Assembly (NCBI GenBank): GCA_013140705.1
Contig: JABFSH010000052.1
Coordinates: 1-43,577 of the forward strand
Direction of reading: 5' to 3'
Source of the DNA: Methylococcaceae bacterium
Lineage (GTDB): Bacteria; Pseudomonadota; Gammaproteobacteria; Methylococcales; Methylomonadaceae
DNA length: 43,577 nt
The notes under the pieces were generated by a model. It saw only the letters and a program-made list of their open reading frames with translations. It ran no database searches and was not told the origin of the DNA. The position numbers and the translations under genes were made by a program. Every line of letters starts with the position of its first letter. Within the stretch, counting starts at the first letter, position 1. Positions 19,901 through 27,924 of the stretch are shown here, piece after piece.

Positions 19901-20407
19901 TCGGCAGATCTGATTTTAATGGATATTTCCATGCCGGATATCGATGGCCTGGAAGCAGCCAGACGATTGCGTCAAACCGGTTATTCGCTGCCGATTGTCA
20001 TGCTGACAGCGAATGCCTATCCCTCGGATCGGCTCAACGTGATTAATGCCGGATGTAATGACTTTTTGGTAAAACCACTGCAAGTATCGGAGCTATTGGC
20101 GAAACTTAAATTACACCTGAACCTGACCTGGGTTTATGAAGAAGATGATGATGGCGAGTTCTTCGAAAAGCCTAATCTTCCCCAAAACAACCCTGTGCCG
20201 CCGTTAGCGGTAATGAACGATTTGATTGCCTATGTTCGCATCGGCGATTTACATGGGCTTAATCGACATTTGGCCGAATTGAGCCGGAATAAGCCGGAAT
20301 ATCAGGCATTTGCGCAACGCATTCAGTTGCTCAGTACCGAGTTTCGACTTTTGGATATCAAAAAATTGTTAAATCAAACTACCGAGAAAATCTATGGCTA
20401 TGAATAG
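16961..20407 (+). CDS. NCS1-transporter / hybrid histidine kinase fusion, putative urea-regulon sensor
   Basis: 1148 residues. Residues about 48-500 are a full NCS1-type (purine/cytosine permease) transporter with about twelve hydrophobic segments. Residues 519-556 are a cysteine-rich module (C519, C522, C534, C542, C545, C546, C552, C556). Two further membrane helices (about 586-608 and 625-649) and a coiled coil (about 655-695) lead to HisKA with phospho-acceptor H705 in SHEIRTP. The ATPase has its N box around N819/N823, then DTGPGI and GSGLGL. A receiver domain follows with phosphorylatable D988. The last 70 residues are a helical domain without an Hpt histidine. It overlaps the response-regulator gene and heads the urea genes, so urea or a related compound as ligand is inferred. 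The true start may be later, at 17036. Confidence 0.9.
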   Translation: MPSYAGLIIACAYSDFITRTYKETSIPHNISKIRRDYNAWVANETMEDYALRFAPRTFRKWSEFQVANTAFGSTSFLVLEAIGGFLSINYGFTNAVWAIVAVGLIIFITSFPISYYAARYNIDIDLLTRSAGFGYIGSTVTSIIYASFTFTLFALEASIMSLALELYFQIPIAIAHIISVILVIPLVTFGITLISRLQLWTQPLWLLLLLTPYVAVFFCEPESVMTLETYFWIAGSAQDFNWLYFGSATTIACSMVAQIGEQVDFLRFMPELTEKNRVRWWVATVTAGPGWIVFGMLRQIGGALLAHLAIRHGIPDMHAHEPTQMYLIAYENLFDSKLALGVTTLFVVISQLKINVTNAYAGSLAWSNFFSRLTHSHPGRVMWLIFNVSIALLLMEFGVFNALEKVLGLFSNISIAWISAVAADLLINKPLRLSPRTVEFKRAYLPDLNPVGTLSTLFASVISILAYLGLFGKYAQAFSAFIALSLAFLLVPCIAWLYGRKRYLARYHSHKNQDKLSECTICTNHFEQEDMAYCPFYQGSICSLCCTLDSRCLDACKPGFRLDDYLQKLADYCLPRRLTLTARLRFIRFSFLFIFLTILTSVFVGIIYYQDLLSVEPNQTAYSLLLENFVKVYSSLLVFIGLCTWWLILNDESRRVSHDEIAKQTQRLMEEITEHKKTDAKLQEATKAADRANTAKSRFLSNMSHEIRTPLNSIIGYAYILHKDPAIPVHRRQAVDILKRSGEHLASLIEDILDIARIEACKFELTKEAINFPALVEHLLSIFKPQAEAKGLSFNCQIINRLPNRVCGDEKRVGQILINLLGNAIKFTTTGGVVFRVGYSCGVTTFQIIDTGPGIQPDQLQNIFQPFTQLAQEKLVPGSGLGLTISKILSEIMGGELTVSSIPDQGSTFTVRLYLANLGEDAAKSQPQTIVGYQESIKKILVVDDQPEHHRLLIDILEPLGFHVEGANSGAAGLEKIEVESADLILMDISMPDIDGLEAARRLRQTGYSLPIVMLTANAYPSDRLNVINAGCNDFLVKPLQVSELLAKLKLHLNLTWVYEEDDDGEFFEKPNLPQNNPVPPLAVMNDLIAYVRIGDLHGLNRHLAELSRNKPEYQAFAQRIQLLSTEFRLLDIKKLLNQTTEKIYGYE
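17023..17038 (+). promoter_or_regulatory. Shine-Dalgarno AAGGAG positioned before an in-frame ATT codon
   Basis: AAGGAG at 17023-17028 is the best ribosome site in the region. Seven bases later comes ATT at 17036, in frame as codon 26 of the kinase. No ATG, GTG or TTG stands at that spacing. Either the kinase starts at this rare ATT codon, or it starts at the ATG at 16961 and the match is accidental. The residues after the ATT (IPHNISKIRRDYNAW) lead straight into the conserved domain. Confidence 0.4.
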
Positions 20408-21368
20408 TGAATTTTCCCAAGATCATAAAAGTATTGTCATGATTGTCGATGATACGCCGGGTAATCTGGCCTTGTTATCCGATACCCTGCTGGAATCAGG
20501 CTATCGGGTACTGGTCGCTACGGATGGGATATCTGCATTGGAGCAAATCCATTTTTTAACGCCGGATATTATTTTGCTGGATGTGATGATGCCGGGTATC
20601 AACGGATTTGAAACCTGTCATCGCTTGAAGGCGGATCCTAAAACAGCGGTTATTCCGGTTATCTTCATGACGGCATTAAGCGAACTGGATGACTTGTTAC
20701 GCGGTTTTGACGAAGGTGCGGTGGATTATGTCGTTAAGCCCATACGGCCACCGGAAGTGCTTGCCAGAGTGGAGGCCCATTTAAATCAGGCACGCAATAT
20801 CCAACGCGCAGAAAATGCGTTAAATAACAGTCCTTATTCGGCCTTGACCATTACGGCTGACGGCCAGCTTACCTGGCTATCGGAGTCGGGTTCGCGCTGG
20901 CTGTGTGAAGTACTGCAACTGCCGATATCGCCGGACACAATCAAAGTAGGTTCTCAATTACCGACACCAATACGGGAATGGTTTAAGGATCAATTGAAGA
21001 ACCCCGAAAACATCGAACATACCGCCTTTGAGCGTGCCAAGGGCGGCGCCAGGTTTTCATTAAAACTCACGTCCTGCCCAGATACGGAAGAATATCTGCT
21101 GCTGATGGAAAAACGCTCTGGACAATGGAATCTTGAGGCGGTCAAAAATTCGCTGGGCCTCACCTTCCGTGAAGCTGAAATTCTCATGTGGATTTCCAGG
21201 GGGAAGACCAATAAAGAGGTAGGGCTTATTCTCGGTAGCAGTCCACGCACCGTCAATAAGCATCTGGAACACATATTCGAAAAGCTGGGTGTATTCACCC
21301 GTGCGGCGGCAGTGTCGATGGCCATGCAGCGTACTGCAAATTTGAATGCCATAGCTGAAGCGGTGTGA
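20394..21368 (+). CDS. LuxR-family response regulator with receiver domain (urea cluster)
   Basis: 324 residues. Residues 13-135 are a receiver domain with acidic D19-D20, phospho-acceptor D63 in LLDVMMPG, T93 and K115. Residues about 140-240 form a middle domain that looks PAS-like and has no motif I can name. Residues about 252-312 are a LuxR/GerE helix-turn-helix with LTFREAEILMWISRGKTNKE and SPRTVNKHLEHIFEKLG. It overlaps the end of the kinase gene by 14 bases, so the two are translationally coupled and form a two-component pair. The likely targets are the porin, urt and ure genes downstream. Confidence 0.92.
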   Translation: MAMNSEFSQDHKSIVMIVDDTPGNLALLSDTLLESGYRVLVATDGISALEQIHFLTPDIILLDVMMPGINGFETCHRLKADPKTAVIPVIFMTALSELDDLLRGFDEGAVDYVVKPIRPPEVLARVEAHLNQARNIQRAENALNNSPYSALTITADGQLTWLSESGSRWLCEVLQLPISPDTIKVGSQLPTPIREWFKDQLKNPENIEHTAFERAKGGARFSLKLTSCPDTEEYLLLMEKRSGQWNLEAVKNSLGLTFREAEILMWISRGKTNKEVGLILGSSPRTVNKHLEHIFEKLGVFTRAAAVSMAMQRTANLNAIAEAV

Positions 21369-21413
21369 ATTGACCAAGCGCTCTAAGACGTCAATTGTTT
21401 ATAACACCCAGAT

Positions 21414-22127
21414 CTATCGCCGTTCATGGCCAAAATTCAGGATTACGGGTGAACCCTGGTTGTGAATTATCAGTTGTTTACGGCCTTCGCTGTTTTTTAT
21501 ACTCGTGTCATTAATCATCGGCTGGTCTTTTGTTTCGATGCGAATTTCCGGAATCCAGCTCGGCTTGATGATTTCTTGAGTGGAGTGGTGAGGGTCAGTC
21601 GGCCATTTTAGTTCACGCAGCAAATTGAAGCAGACCGTGCTGATGTGGTCAGTCAATTTATCTGAGGTCAATGCTTGGCTGTCGTTTTTGCTGGTGCTAA
21701 AGCCCATGCTGAGTTCACTGGTTTGCTCGGGTTGAGCCATAGAGGTCAGTTGACAATTCACCGGGAGCACATCGGCTTTTTGAAATTCAAGGGCGCGCGG
21801 GTCGGAATTCCCGGATGAAAAGGAAAATCCCGTCGGTGTATCCCCATGCTCCATGGCGCCAACAGTGGCTATTAATCGGTGACTGAATGTCTCACTGTTT
21901 TTGGCGCCTATTGGGTAGTTCCACCCTGAAAGATTTTTAGTAACCTGCTGGCTAATTTCTCCTGAAAGCAAGGAACTTTGAGAGACTGTTACTGACAGTT
22001 CGATGCGGCCCAGCTTATTGACTTCCAGCGTAATTGGCTTGCTAACAAGGGTAGGTGTACAAGCCGTCAAGCTGGATAGCACAACGATTAAGACAAAATT
22101 GAAAATCACTTTGGAGGGCTTGTTCAT
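21414..22127 (-). CDS. Putative lipoprotein of unknown function in the urea cluster
   Basis: 237 residues. The N-terminus is a lipoprotein signal with lipobox LTAC, so the mature protein would begin at about C23 and be anchored in a membrane facing the periplasm. The rest is polar, Ser/Thr-rich, with two further cysteines (in NCQLTS and STVCFN) that might form a disulfide. No family recognised. It faces the response regulator and is divergent from the porin, sharing a 198-base promoter region with it, so joint control with urea uptake is possible but unproven. Confidence 0.78.
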   Translation of the reverse strand: MNKPSKVIFNFVLIVVLSSLTACTPTLVSKPITLEVNKLGRIELSVTVSQSSLLSGEISQQVTKNLSGWNYPIGAKNSETFSHRLIATVGAMEHGDTPTGFSFSSGNSDPRALEFQKADVLPVNCQLTSMAQPEQTSELSMGFSTSKNDSQALTSDKLTDHISTVCFNLLRELKWPTDPHHSTQEIIKPSWIPEIRIETKDQPMINDTSIKNSEGRKQLIIHNQGSPVILNFGHERR

Positions 22128-22188
22128 GGCGTTTCGTAAGAGTGCACAGGTGACAAAACAATAAGCCAGCCAGCTTCCGCTTGATATA

Positions 22189-22216
22189 CGTCATTTAACT
22201 GATGAGTCAAATGACG
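22189..22216. promoter_or_regulatory. Perfect inverted repeat between lipoprotein and porin genes, operator candidate
   Basis: CGTCATTT (22189-22196) and AAATGACG (22209-22216) are perfect 8-bp inverted repeats with a 12-base spacer. It lies in the middle of the divergent promoter region, about 62 bases from the lipoprotein start and 110 from the porin start. A LuxR-type dimeric regulator is the natural candidate to bind here; this is inference. Confidence 0.5.
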
Positions 22217-22325
22217 CATTGTGCGAATTCCTTCCAGATCAAATAATCCTCACAGCCTGAATGCGGCTGCATACGGTTTAGCCGAATGCTTTAACCAATC
22301 TCACTGGATCTATGGGGAATCTGTT

Positions 22326-23558
22326 ATGAGTGATGCAAAACAAACACGGTATGTCCTGGGTGGCGCTCGCGTGCTTCCGGTCATGGCCTCGCTACTACTG
22401 GCAGCAGGTCATGCACCAACAGCGGAAGCGGGGGCCACCTTCAAAATTGATGACACCAAATGGGTGAGCATCGGTGCAGGCTTACGCACCAGTTTTCAAG
22501 CGGCTGAGCAAGGCGCCGGTGCTTCCGGTGATAAATGGAGCAATGATTTTAATCTGGACAACATTCGTCTGTATTTAAACGGGCAAATCCATAAGTACTT
22601 AAAGGTCGAATTCAATACCGATTGCCAAACCTGCAGCAACGGCGGTGAAGTCCGTGTGCTGGATGCGATCGGCAAGATTGAATACAACCCCTATGTCAAT
22701 TTGTGGGTGGGGCGCATGCTGGTTCCGGCAGAACGTCGTGAAATGAACGGCCCATTTTACAGTGCGATCTACAATATATTCAGCTCAGGAACACCGTTTG
22801 AATCGGCTGACTTTAATCTGACGATCAAAAGTGATGGCACCTCGGCCGGTTCTTTCGGCCGGGATGACGGGGCTACCTTCTGGGGCGCTGCCTTCGATGG
22901 CCGCTTCCAGTATGCGGTTGGCTTTTTCCGTGGTTTGAGAGGCGGTGCGAACATTGATGACAATATTTTGTACGCACAACGCTTTGCCTTCAACTTTCTG
23001 GAAGTCGAAAAAAATCCGGGTTACTACACGTCCGGTACTTATTACGGCAAAGGCGGCGACATTTTGACGGTTGGTGTATCCAATCAATATCAGGAAGACG
23101 GCGCCGGAACCGCTACCGATGCAGGCAATTTTCGTGGTACTTCAGTGGATGTCCTGTTTGAAAAGGTACTGGGTAATAGTGGCGTAATTACCGTCAATGG
23201 CGAATATAAAAACTATGGTATTTCCGATGGTTACAGCCAGGCGTCTCGCGATGCCGGTGGTGGCTTCGCAATGTTTGAAGGTGACGCCTATGACGTTAGC
23301 GGTATGTTTCTGTTCCCTCAAAAAATTGGTATTGGACAATTTCAGCCCTATCTGCGTTATGTGAATGTAGCGCCCGGTGGCAGCAGTGATCGCAACTCCT
23401 ATGAAGGCGGTGTGAACTATATCATCGACGGGCATAATGCCCGAGTTTCCTTAAGCTGGGAATACGGCGACCTGATGACCAAAGGTTTGAACTACACATC
23501 AACGGCTGATGGCGATAATGTCAATGCCGTCAAGCTGGGCTTTCAATGGCAAATTTAA
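22326..23558 (+). CDS. Outer-membrane porin of the urea uptake cluster
   Basis: 410 residues from MSDAKQTRYV, with GGGAA before the ATG. An arginine-containing start and a hydrophobic stretch ending in PTAEA form a signal peptide, cleaved near residue 35. The mature protein alternates hydrophobic and polar residues, is rich in Gly, Asn and Tyr, and ends FQWQI, as beta-barrels do. A CQTC pair lies near residue 98. It stands 29 bases before urtA on the same strand, so it probably lets urea or short amides across the outer membrane. The open frame extends 35 codons upstream without support. Confidence 0.85.
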   Translation: MSDAKQTRYVLGGARVLPVMASLLLAAGHAPTAEAGATFKIDDTKWVSIGAGLRTSFQAAEQGAGASGDKWSNDFNLDNIRLYLNGQIHKYLKVEFNTDCQTCSNGGEVRVLDAIGKIEYNPYVNLWVGRMLVPAERREMNGPFYSAIYNIFSSGTPFESADFNLTIKSDGTSAGSFGRDDGATFWGAAFDGRFQYAVGFFRGLRGGANIDDNILYAQRFAFNFLEVEKNPGYYTSGTYYGKGGDILTVGVSNQYQEDGAGTATDAGNFRGTSVDVLFEKVLGNSGVITVNGEYKNYGISDGYSQASRDAGGGFAMFEGDAYDVSGMFLFPQKIGIGQFQPYLRYVNVAPGGSSDRNSYEGGVNYIIDGHNARVSLSWEYGDLMTKGLNYTSTADGDNVNAVKLGFQWQI

Positions 23559-23587
23559 CTCTACCTAAGCAACTCAGGATATACACT

Positions 23588-24889
23588 ATGAACAAATTAA
23601 CACACAAACTGAGACAACTGGCCCTTGCCGGTTCGCTTGCTGCACTGACCTTGGTAGCGGGTCAAGCCAGTGCGGAAGACACCATTAAAGTGGGGGTTCT
23701 GCATTCTTTGTCAGGCACCATGGCGATCAGTGAAACCACGTTGAAAGATACGATGCTGATGCTGATCGATGAACAAAATAAAAAAGGCGGTTTGCTGGGC
23801 AAGAAACTGGAAGCCGTTGTTGTCGATCCAGCATCGAACTGGCCGCTGTTTGCGGAGAAGGCTCGCGAACTGTTGAGCAAAGACAAGGTCGCCGCCATTT
23901 TTGGTTGCTGGACATCGGTTTCGCGCAAGTCTGTATTGCCGGTGGTTGAAGAACTGAATGGTCTGCTGTTTTACCCGGTGCAATACGAAGGTGAGGAGTC
24001 ATCGAAAAATGTGTTTTATACCGGTGCGGCACCCAATCAGCAAGCGATTCCTGCGGTCGATTATCTGATGAACGATTTAAAAGCCAAACGTTGGGTATTG
24101 GCTGGTACGGATTATGTCTATCCAAGAACAACCAATAAAATTCTTGAAGCCTACCTGCGAGCCAAAGGTGTGGCCAAGAAAGACATCATGATCAACTATA
24201 CGCCATTCGGGCATTCTGATTGGCAAAGTATCGTAGCGGATATCAAGAAATTCGGTTCGGCTGGCAAAAAGACGGCGGTTGTGTCCACGATCAATGGTGA
24301 TGCTAACGTGCCGTTTTACAAAGAACTGGGCAACCAGGGTATCTCAGCCGAACAGATTCCAGTCATCGCCTTTTCAGTGGGTGAAGAGGAGTTGTCCGGC
24401 ATGGATACCAAGCCATTGGTTGGTCACCTGGCAGCCTGGAATTACTTCATGAGTGTCGACACGACAAAAAATGCGGCGTTCATCAAGCAATGGCATGATT
24501 TTATCAAAAACCCCAAACGCGTAACGAATGACCCCATGGAAGCCCATTACATTGGTTTTAACATGTGGGTGAAAGCTGTTGAAAAAGCCGGTAGCACGGA
24601 TCCTGAAGCGGTTCAGAAAGCCATCATTGGTGTTGATTTCCCCAACTTGACTGGTGGCGTCTCCAAAATGTTACCGAACCACCACATCAGCAAGCCCGTT
24701 TTGATTGGTGAAATTCAGGACGACGGTCAGTTCCTGACAGTCTGGCAAACGAATAAAGTGGTCGATGGTGATGCCTGGTCTGACTTCCTGCCGGAAAGCA
24801 AACCGATTATTGCGGACTGGACGGCGCCCATCAGCTGCGGTAATTACAATACCAAAACCAAAAAATGTTCTGGCCAGAATTATAAGTAA
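23588..24889 (+). CDS. urtA: Urea ABC transporter, periplasmic substrate-binding protein
   Basis: 433 residues from MNKLTHKLRQ. A signal peptide ends at QASA, followed by the mature start EDTIKVGVLHSLSGTMA, the hallmark of UrtA within the branched-chain amino acid-type binding proteins. Other UrtA segments are GCWTSVSRKSVLPV, NGLLFYPVQYEGEE and GHLAAWNYF. It captures urea in the periplasm and delivers it to UrtBC. It is the first of urtABCDE but is separated from urtB by 293 bases containing a REP-like hairpin. That fits a strongly expressed binding protein with reduced read-through. Confidence 0.95.
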   Translation: MNKLTHKLRQLALAGSLAALTLVAGQASAEDTIKVGVLHSLSGTMAISETTLKDTMLMLIDEQNKKGGLLGKKLEAVVVDPASNWPLFAEKARELLSKDKVAAIFGCWTSVSRKSVLPVVEELNGLLFYPVQYEGEESSKNVFYTGAAPNQQAIPAVDYLMNDLKAKRWVLAGTDYVYPRTTNKILEAYLRAKGVAKKDIMINYTPFGHSDWQSIVADIKKFGSAGKKTAVVSTINGDANVPFYKELGNQGISAEQIPVIAFSVGEEELSGMDTKPLVGHLAAWNYFMSVDTTKNAAFIKQWHDFIKNPKRVTNDPMEAHYIGFNMWVKAVEKAGSTDPEAVQKAIIGVDFPNLTGGVSKMLPNHHISKPVLIGEIQDDGQFLTVWQTNKVVDGDAWSDFLPESKPIIADWTAPISCGNYNTKTKKCSGQNYK

Positions 24890-24940
24890 ATCTATTAATT
24901 AGGCTGTTTCCATAGATTTGGCCCCTAATGTTTTGACTTC

Positions 24941-24994
24941 GTTCGTCTTGAGCTTGTCGAAAGGTCATAGAGCTTCGACACGCTCTACGCGAAC
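24941..24994. repeat. REP-like imperfect hairpin between urtA and urtB
   Basis: The segment starts GTTCG and ends CGAAC. It contains the arms GAGC-T-TGTCGAA and TTCGACA-C-GCTC around a twelve-base loop, forming one long imperfect stem. This sequence type is a common dispersed hairpin in many proteobacteria. A related copy lies inside the 36635-36758 element. Confidence 0.6.
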
Positions 24995-25113
24995 GGTATC
25001 AAACATCATCGTGCCGAATCTATAAGTTGGGTCAGGATTAACTGACTGAGTCCGACTTGCAGCCTAGTTGTTCTCTGGTATAGGTCATTCGAAATTTACA
25101 ATGGAAGCCAGAC

Positions 25114-25131
25114 GGTAATAACGTCATTGCC
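25114..25131. promoter_or_regulatory. 18-bp near-palindrome upstream of urtB
   Basis: GGTAATAAC and GTCATTGCC form a palindrome with seven of nine pairs matching, 52 bases before the urtB ATG. It contains ACGTCATT, also found in the inverted repeat upstream of the porin. It could mark a secondary promoter for urtBCDE and ure. Confidence 0.35.
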
Positions 25132-25182
25132 TATTTCGCATTCTCTGTACCTATTGTGAGCCGCTGGTTTTTCGGAGAGGAC

Positions 25183-26829
25183 ATGAAATCAAGCTTTTTT
25201 AGACGCTGCTGTGAGTTAATTGGACTGTTGATTATACTTTCACCCGGTTTTGCCCAAGGTCAGGATGTCGCAGCCAACACTATATTTGCACAGGCATTGG
25301 CCAAATTGAATGGCACGTCCATGCAAGAACGAGGCATGGCCATCGAGCAACTGGCGGCAGTCAAGGAACCCAGAGCGCTACTCATTTTGCAGGCCTTACT
25401 GGATGGCCGCTTGTATCAGCTCAAGGCCGAAAACAAATTAGTGATTGGTGAAGAAGTCGATGCGGGCTATCAATTGAGTGATGCAGACACGGGTCAGACG
25501 TTGGGCCTGGTTGAGCGTGACGCCACTCAAAAGGTAACCATGAACAATAGCCTGCGCGTGGCACTTCGTAAGACCATTGGTCGTCTTGAGTTGAACGCGA
25601 CGGATGCAAAAGTCAGAATTCATGCCGTACATGCCATCGCAAAGGCAATTGATACTGAAGGCATTGCCTTGTTGGGTGAGCGTTTGGTCATCGAACAGGA
25701 CAAATCTGTTCAGGATGAAATCAAACTGACGCTGGGTCTGGAACAGTTGAACAGTTCAGATAAAGCTGCACGTTTGGCGGCTATTGCATTGTTGAAGGAC
25801 CATGCCAGTCAGGACGTCGTGAATCGCTTGAATGAGCTTCAGGAAAAGGATGCTGCCGGAAATTTTCTGGAAGCGGATGCCGATGTGCGTAATCAGGCGA
25901 AAGCTGCTTTGGCGAAAATTAACGCTTCACTGCAGGTTTACGCGGCCATTGAGACATTGTTTTTCGGATTGAGCTTGGGTGCCGTACTGGTTTTGGCCGC
26001 CATTGGTTTGGCGATCACCTTCGGTGTAATGGGCGTTATCAACATGGCCCATGGTGAATTGATGATGCTGGGCGCTTATACCACCTATGTGATGCAACAA
26101 CTGTTGCCCGATTATCTGGGGCTATCGCTGTTTCTTGCCATACCGGCAGCCTTCGTTATCTCCGCGCTGGCCGGTATTGCCATTGAACGCTGCATTATTC
26201 GATTTCTCTATGGTCGTCCGCTGGAAACCTTGTTGGCTACATTTGGTGTCAGTCTGTTTTTGCAACAGGCCGTTCGCTCGATTTTTACCCCACTCAACCG
26301 TAGTGTGGCTTCACCCACCTGGATGAGCGGCACTTGGCAAATCAATGATTTTCTAAGCCTAACCTGGAATCGATTTTACATTCTGATATTTTGCTTGCTG
26401 GTTTTTGCGTTGTTGTTGCAGATTCTAAAGCGTACTCGCCTAGGTTTGGAAGTTCGTGCCGTGGCACAGAATCGTAACATGGCCAAGGCGATGGGGATTC
26501 CAACAGCACGGGTGGATGCAATGACCTTTGGCTTGGGCTCCGGAATTGCAGGGGTAGCGGGTGTTGCTTTAAGCCAGATTACCAACGTCGGCCCCAATCT
26601 GGGCCAGGCTTATATTGTTGATTCGTTCATGGTGGTTGTGTTTGGCGGCGTAGGCAATCTTTGGGGAACCTTGTTGGCAGGGTTTTCTCTGGGGATAGCC
26701 AACAAGTTACTGGAACCCATGGCGGGCGCGGTATTGGCGAAAATTGTGGTGCTCGTGTTCATCATTTTGTTCATACAAAAGCGCCCCCGTGGTTTATTTC
26801 CACAGAAAGGCCGTGCGGCAGAGGGTTAA
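25183..26829 (+). CDS. urtB: Urea ABC transporter permease UrtB
   Basis: 548 residues from MKSSFFRR, with GGAGAGGA directly before the ATG. A signal-type hydrophobic start is followed by a soluble periplasmic region (about residues 25-255) of helical repeats, typical of the long UrtB form. The permease domain follows, with GVMGVINMAHGELMMLGAY and many membrane helices, and ends RPRGLFPQKG. It belongs to the LivH branch of permeases and pairs with UrtC. The gene starts after the hairpin-containing spacer and is followed at three bases by urtC. Confidence 0.94.
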   Translation: MKSSFFRRCCELIGLLIILSPGFAQGQDVAANTIFAQALAKLNGTSMQERGMAIEQLAAVKEPRALLILQALLDGRLYQLKAENKLVIGEEVDAGYQLSDADTGQTLGLVERDATQKVTMNNSLRVALRKTIGRLELNATDAKVRIHAVHAIAKAIDTEGIALLGERLVIEQDKSVQDEIKLTLGLEQLNSSDKAARLAAIALLKDHASQDVVNRLNELQEKDAAGNFLEADADVRNQAKAALAKINASLQVYAAIETLFFGLSLGAVLVLAAIGLAITFGVMGVINMAHGELMMLGAYTTYVMQQLLPDYLGLSLFLAIPAAFVISALAGIAIERCIIRFLYGRPLETLLATFGVSLFLQQAVRSIFTPLNRSVASPTWMSGTWQINDFLSLTWNRFYILIFCLLVFALLLQILKRTRLGLEVRAVAQNRNMAKAMGIPTARVDAMTFGLGSGIAGVAGVALSQITNVGPNLGQAYIVDSFMVVVFGGVGNLWGTLLAGFSLGIANKLLEPMAGAVLAKIVVLVFIILFIQKRPRGLFPQKGRAAEG

Positions 26830-26832
26830 ACG

Positions 26833-27924
26833 ATGCTACTCCGATTTTTGAAACAAGACAAAGCAGCAACCAGTTTGCTGGGATGTGTCGCTTTGGTGGC
26901 GCTGGTTGTGCCATTATGTAATCTGCTTACCCCGGCTGAATCACTATTGCATTTTTCAGCTTACAGCGTTTCCATCATGGGAAAATACCTGACATTCGCA
27001 TTATTGGGACTATCGCTGGATCTGGTCTGGGGTTACTGCGGTATTTTAGCATTAGGGCAGGGGGCATTTTTCGCTTTGGGCGGTTATGCGATGGGCATGT
27101 ACTTGATGCGCCAGATTGGCAATCGTGGTGTCTATGGCAATCCCTCTCTACCTGATTTCATGGTTTTTTTAAATTGGACGGAGTTACCCTGGTACTGGTA
27201 TGGCCTGGAGCATTTCTGGTTTGCTGCTTTGCTGGTCGTGCTGGTTCCGGGCTTGTTAGCCTTTGTGTTTGGCTGGTTGGCGTTTCGATCACGGGTGACA
27301 GGCGTATACTTATCCATCATCACCCAGGCGCTGACCTATGCCTTGTTACTCGCATTTTTCCGTAATGAAATGGGCTTTGGTGGCAACAATGGCTTAACTG
27401 ATTTTAAGGAAATTTTGGGTTTTAATATCCAGTCCGAGGCTGTTCGCGCCTGTCTGCTGATGGCGTCAGGCATCGTGCTGATTTTGGCCTTTCTGGTCAG
27501 TCGATGGGTCATACAAAGTAAATTGGGTCGGGTAGTAACGGCGATACGCGACCAGGAAATGCGGGTGCGATTCCTGGGTTATCGGGTTGAGCATTTCAAG
27601 CTCTGGGTATTTGTGTTCTCCGCAATGCTGGCGGGTATTGCCGGTGCCTTGTATGTGCCGCAGGTGGGTATCATCAACCCGAGTGAATTTGCGCCTTTAA
27701 ATTCGCTGGAGATTGTGATCTGGGTGGCTATTGGCGGTCGCGGCACCTTGTATGGAGGCATTGTCGGTGCAGTGCTGGTCAATTACGCCAAAACCCTGCT
27801 GACGGGCTGGATGCCGGAAATCTGGCTGTTTTTCCTGGGCACAACCTTCATCCTGGTCACGGTACTGTTACCGGATGGTTTGCTCGGATTCTGGGGACGG
27901 CGACTGCGGGAGCAAAAACAATGA
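26833..27924 (+). CDS. urtC: Urea ABC transporter permease UrtC
   Basis: 363 residues, LivM-type permease. About nine to ten hydrophobic segments are visible, together with LSLDLVWGYCGILALGQGAFFALGGY (residues about 57-82, shown here only as the characteristic family region), the EAA-like loop GRVVTAIRDQE, and a C-terminal VTVLLPDGLLGF. It forms the heterodimeric urea channel with UrtB. The last four bases overlap the start of urtD (ATGA), indicating coupled translation. Confidence 0.94.
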   Translation: MLLRFLKQDKAATSLLGCVALVALVVPLCNLLTPAESLLHFSAYSVSIMGKYLTFALLGLSLDLVWGYCGILALGQGAFFALGGYAMGMYLMRQIGNRGVYGNPSLPDFMVFLNWTELPWYWYGLEHFWFAALLVVLVPGLLAFVFGWLAFRSRVTGVYLSIITQALTYALLLAFFRNEMGFGGNNGLTDFKEILGFNIQSEAVRACLLMASGIVLILAFLVSRWVIQSKLGRVVTAIRDQEMRVRFLGYRVEHFKLWVFVFSAMLAGIAGALYVPQVGIINPSEFAPLNSLEIVIWVAIGGRGTLYGGIVGAVLVNYAKTLLTGWMPEIWLFFLGTTFILVTVLLPDGLLGFWGRRLREQKQ

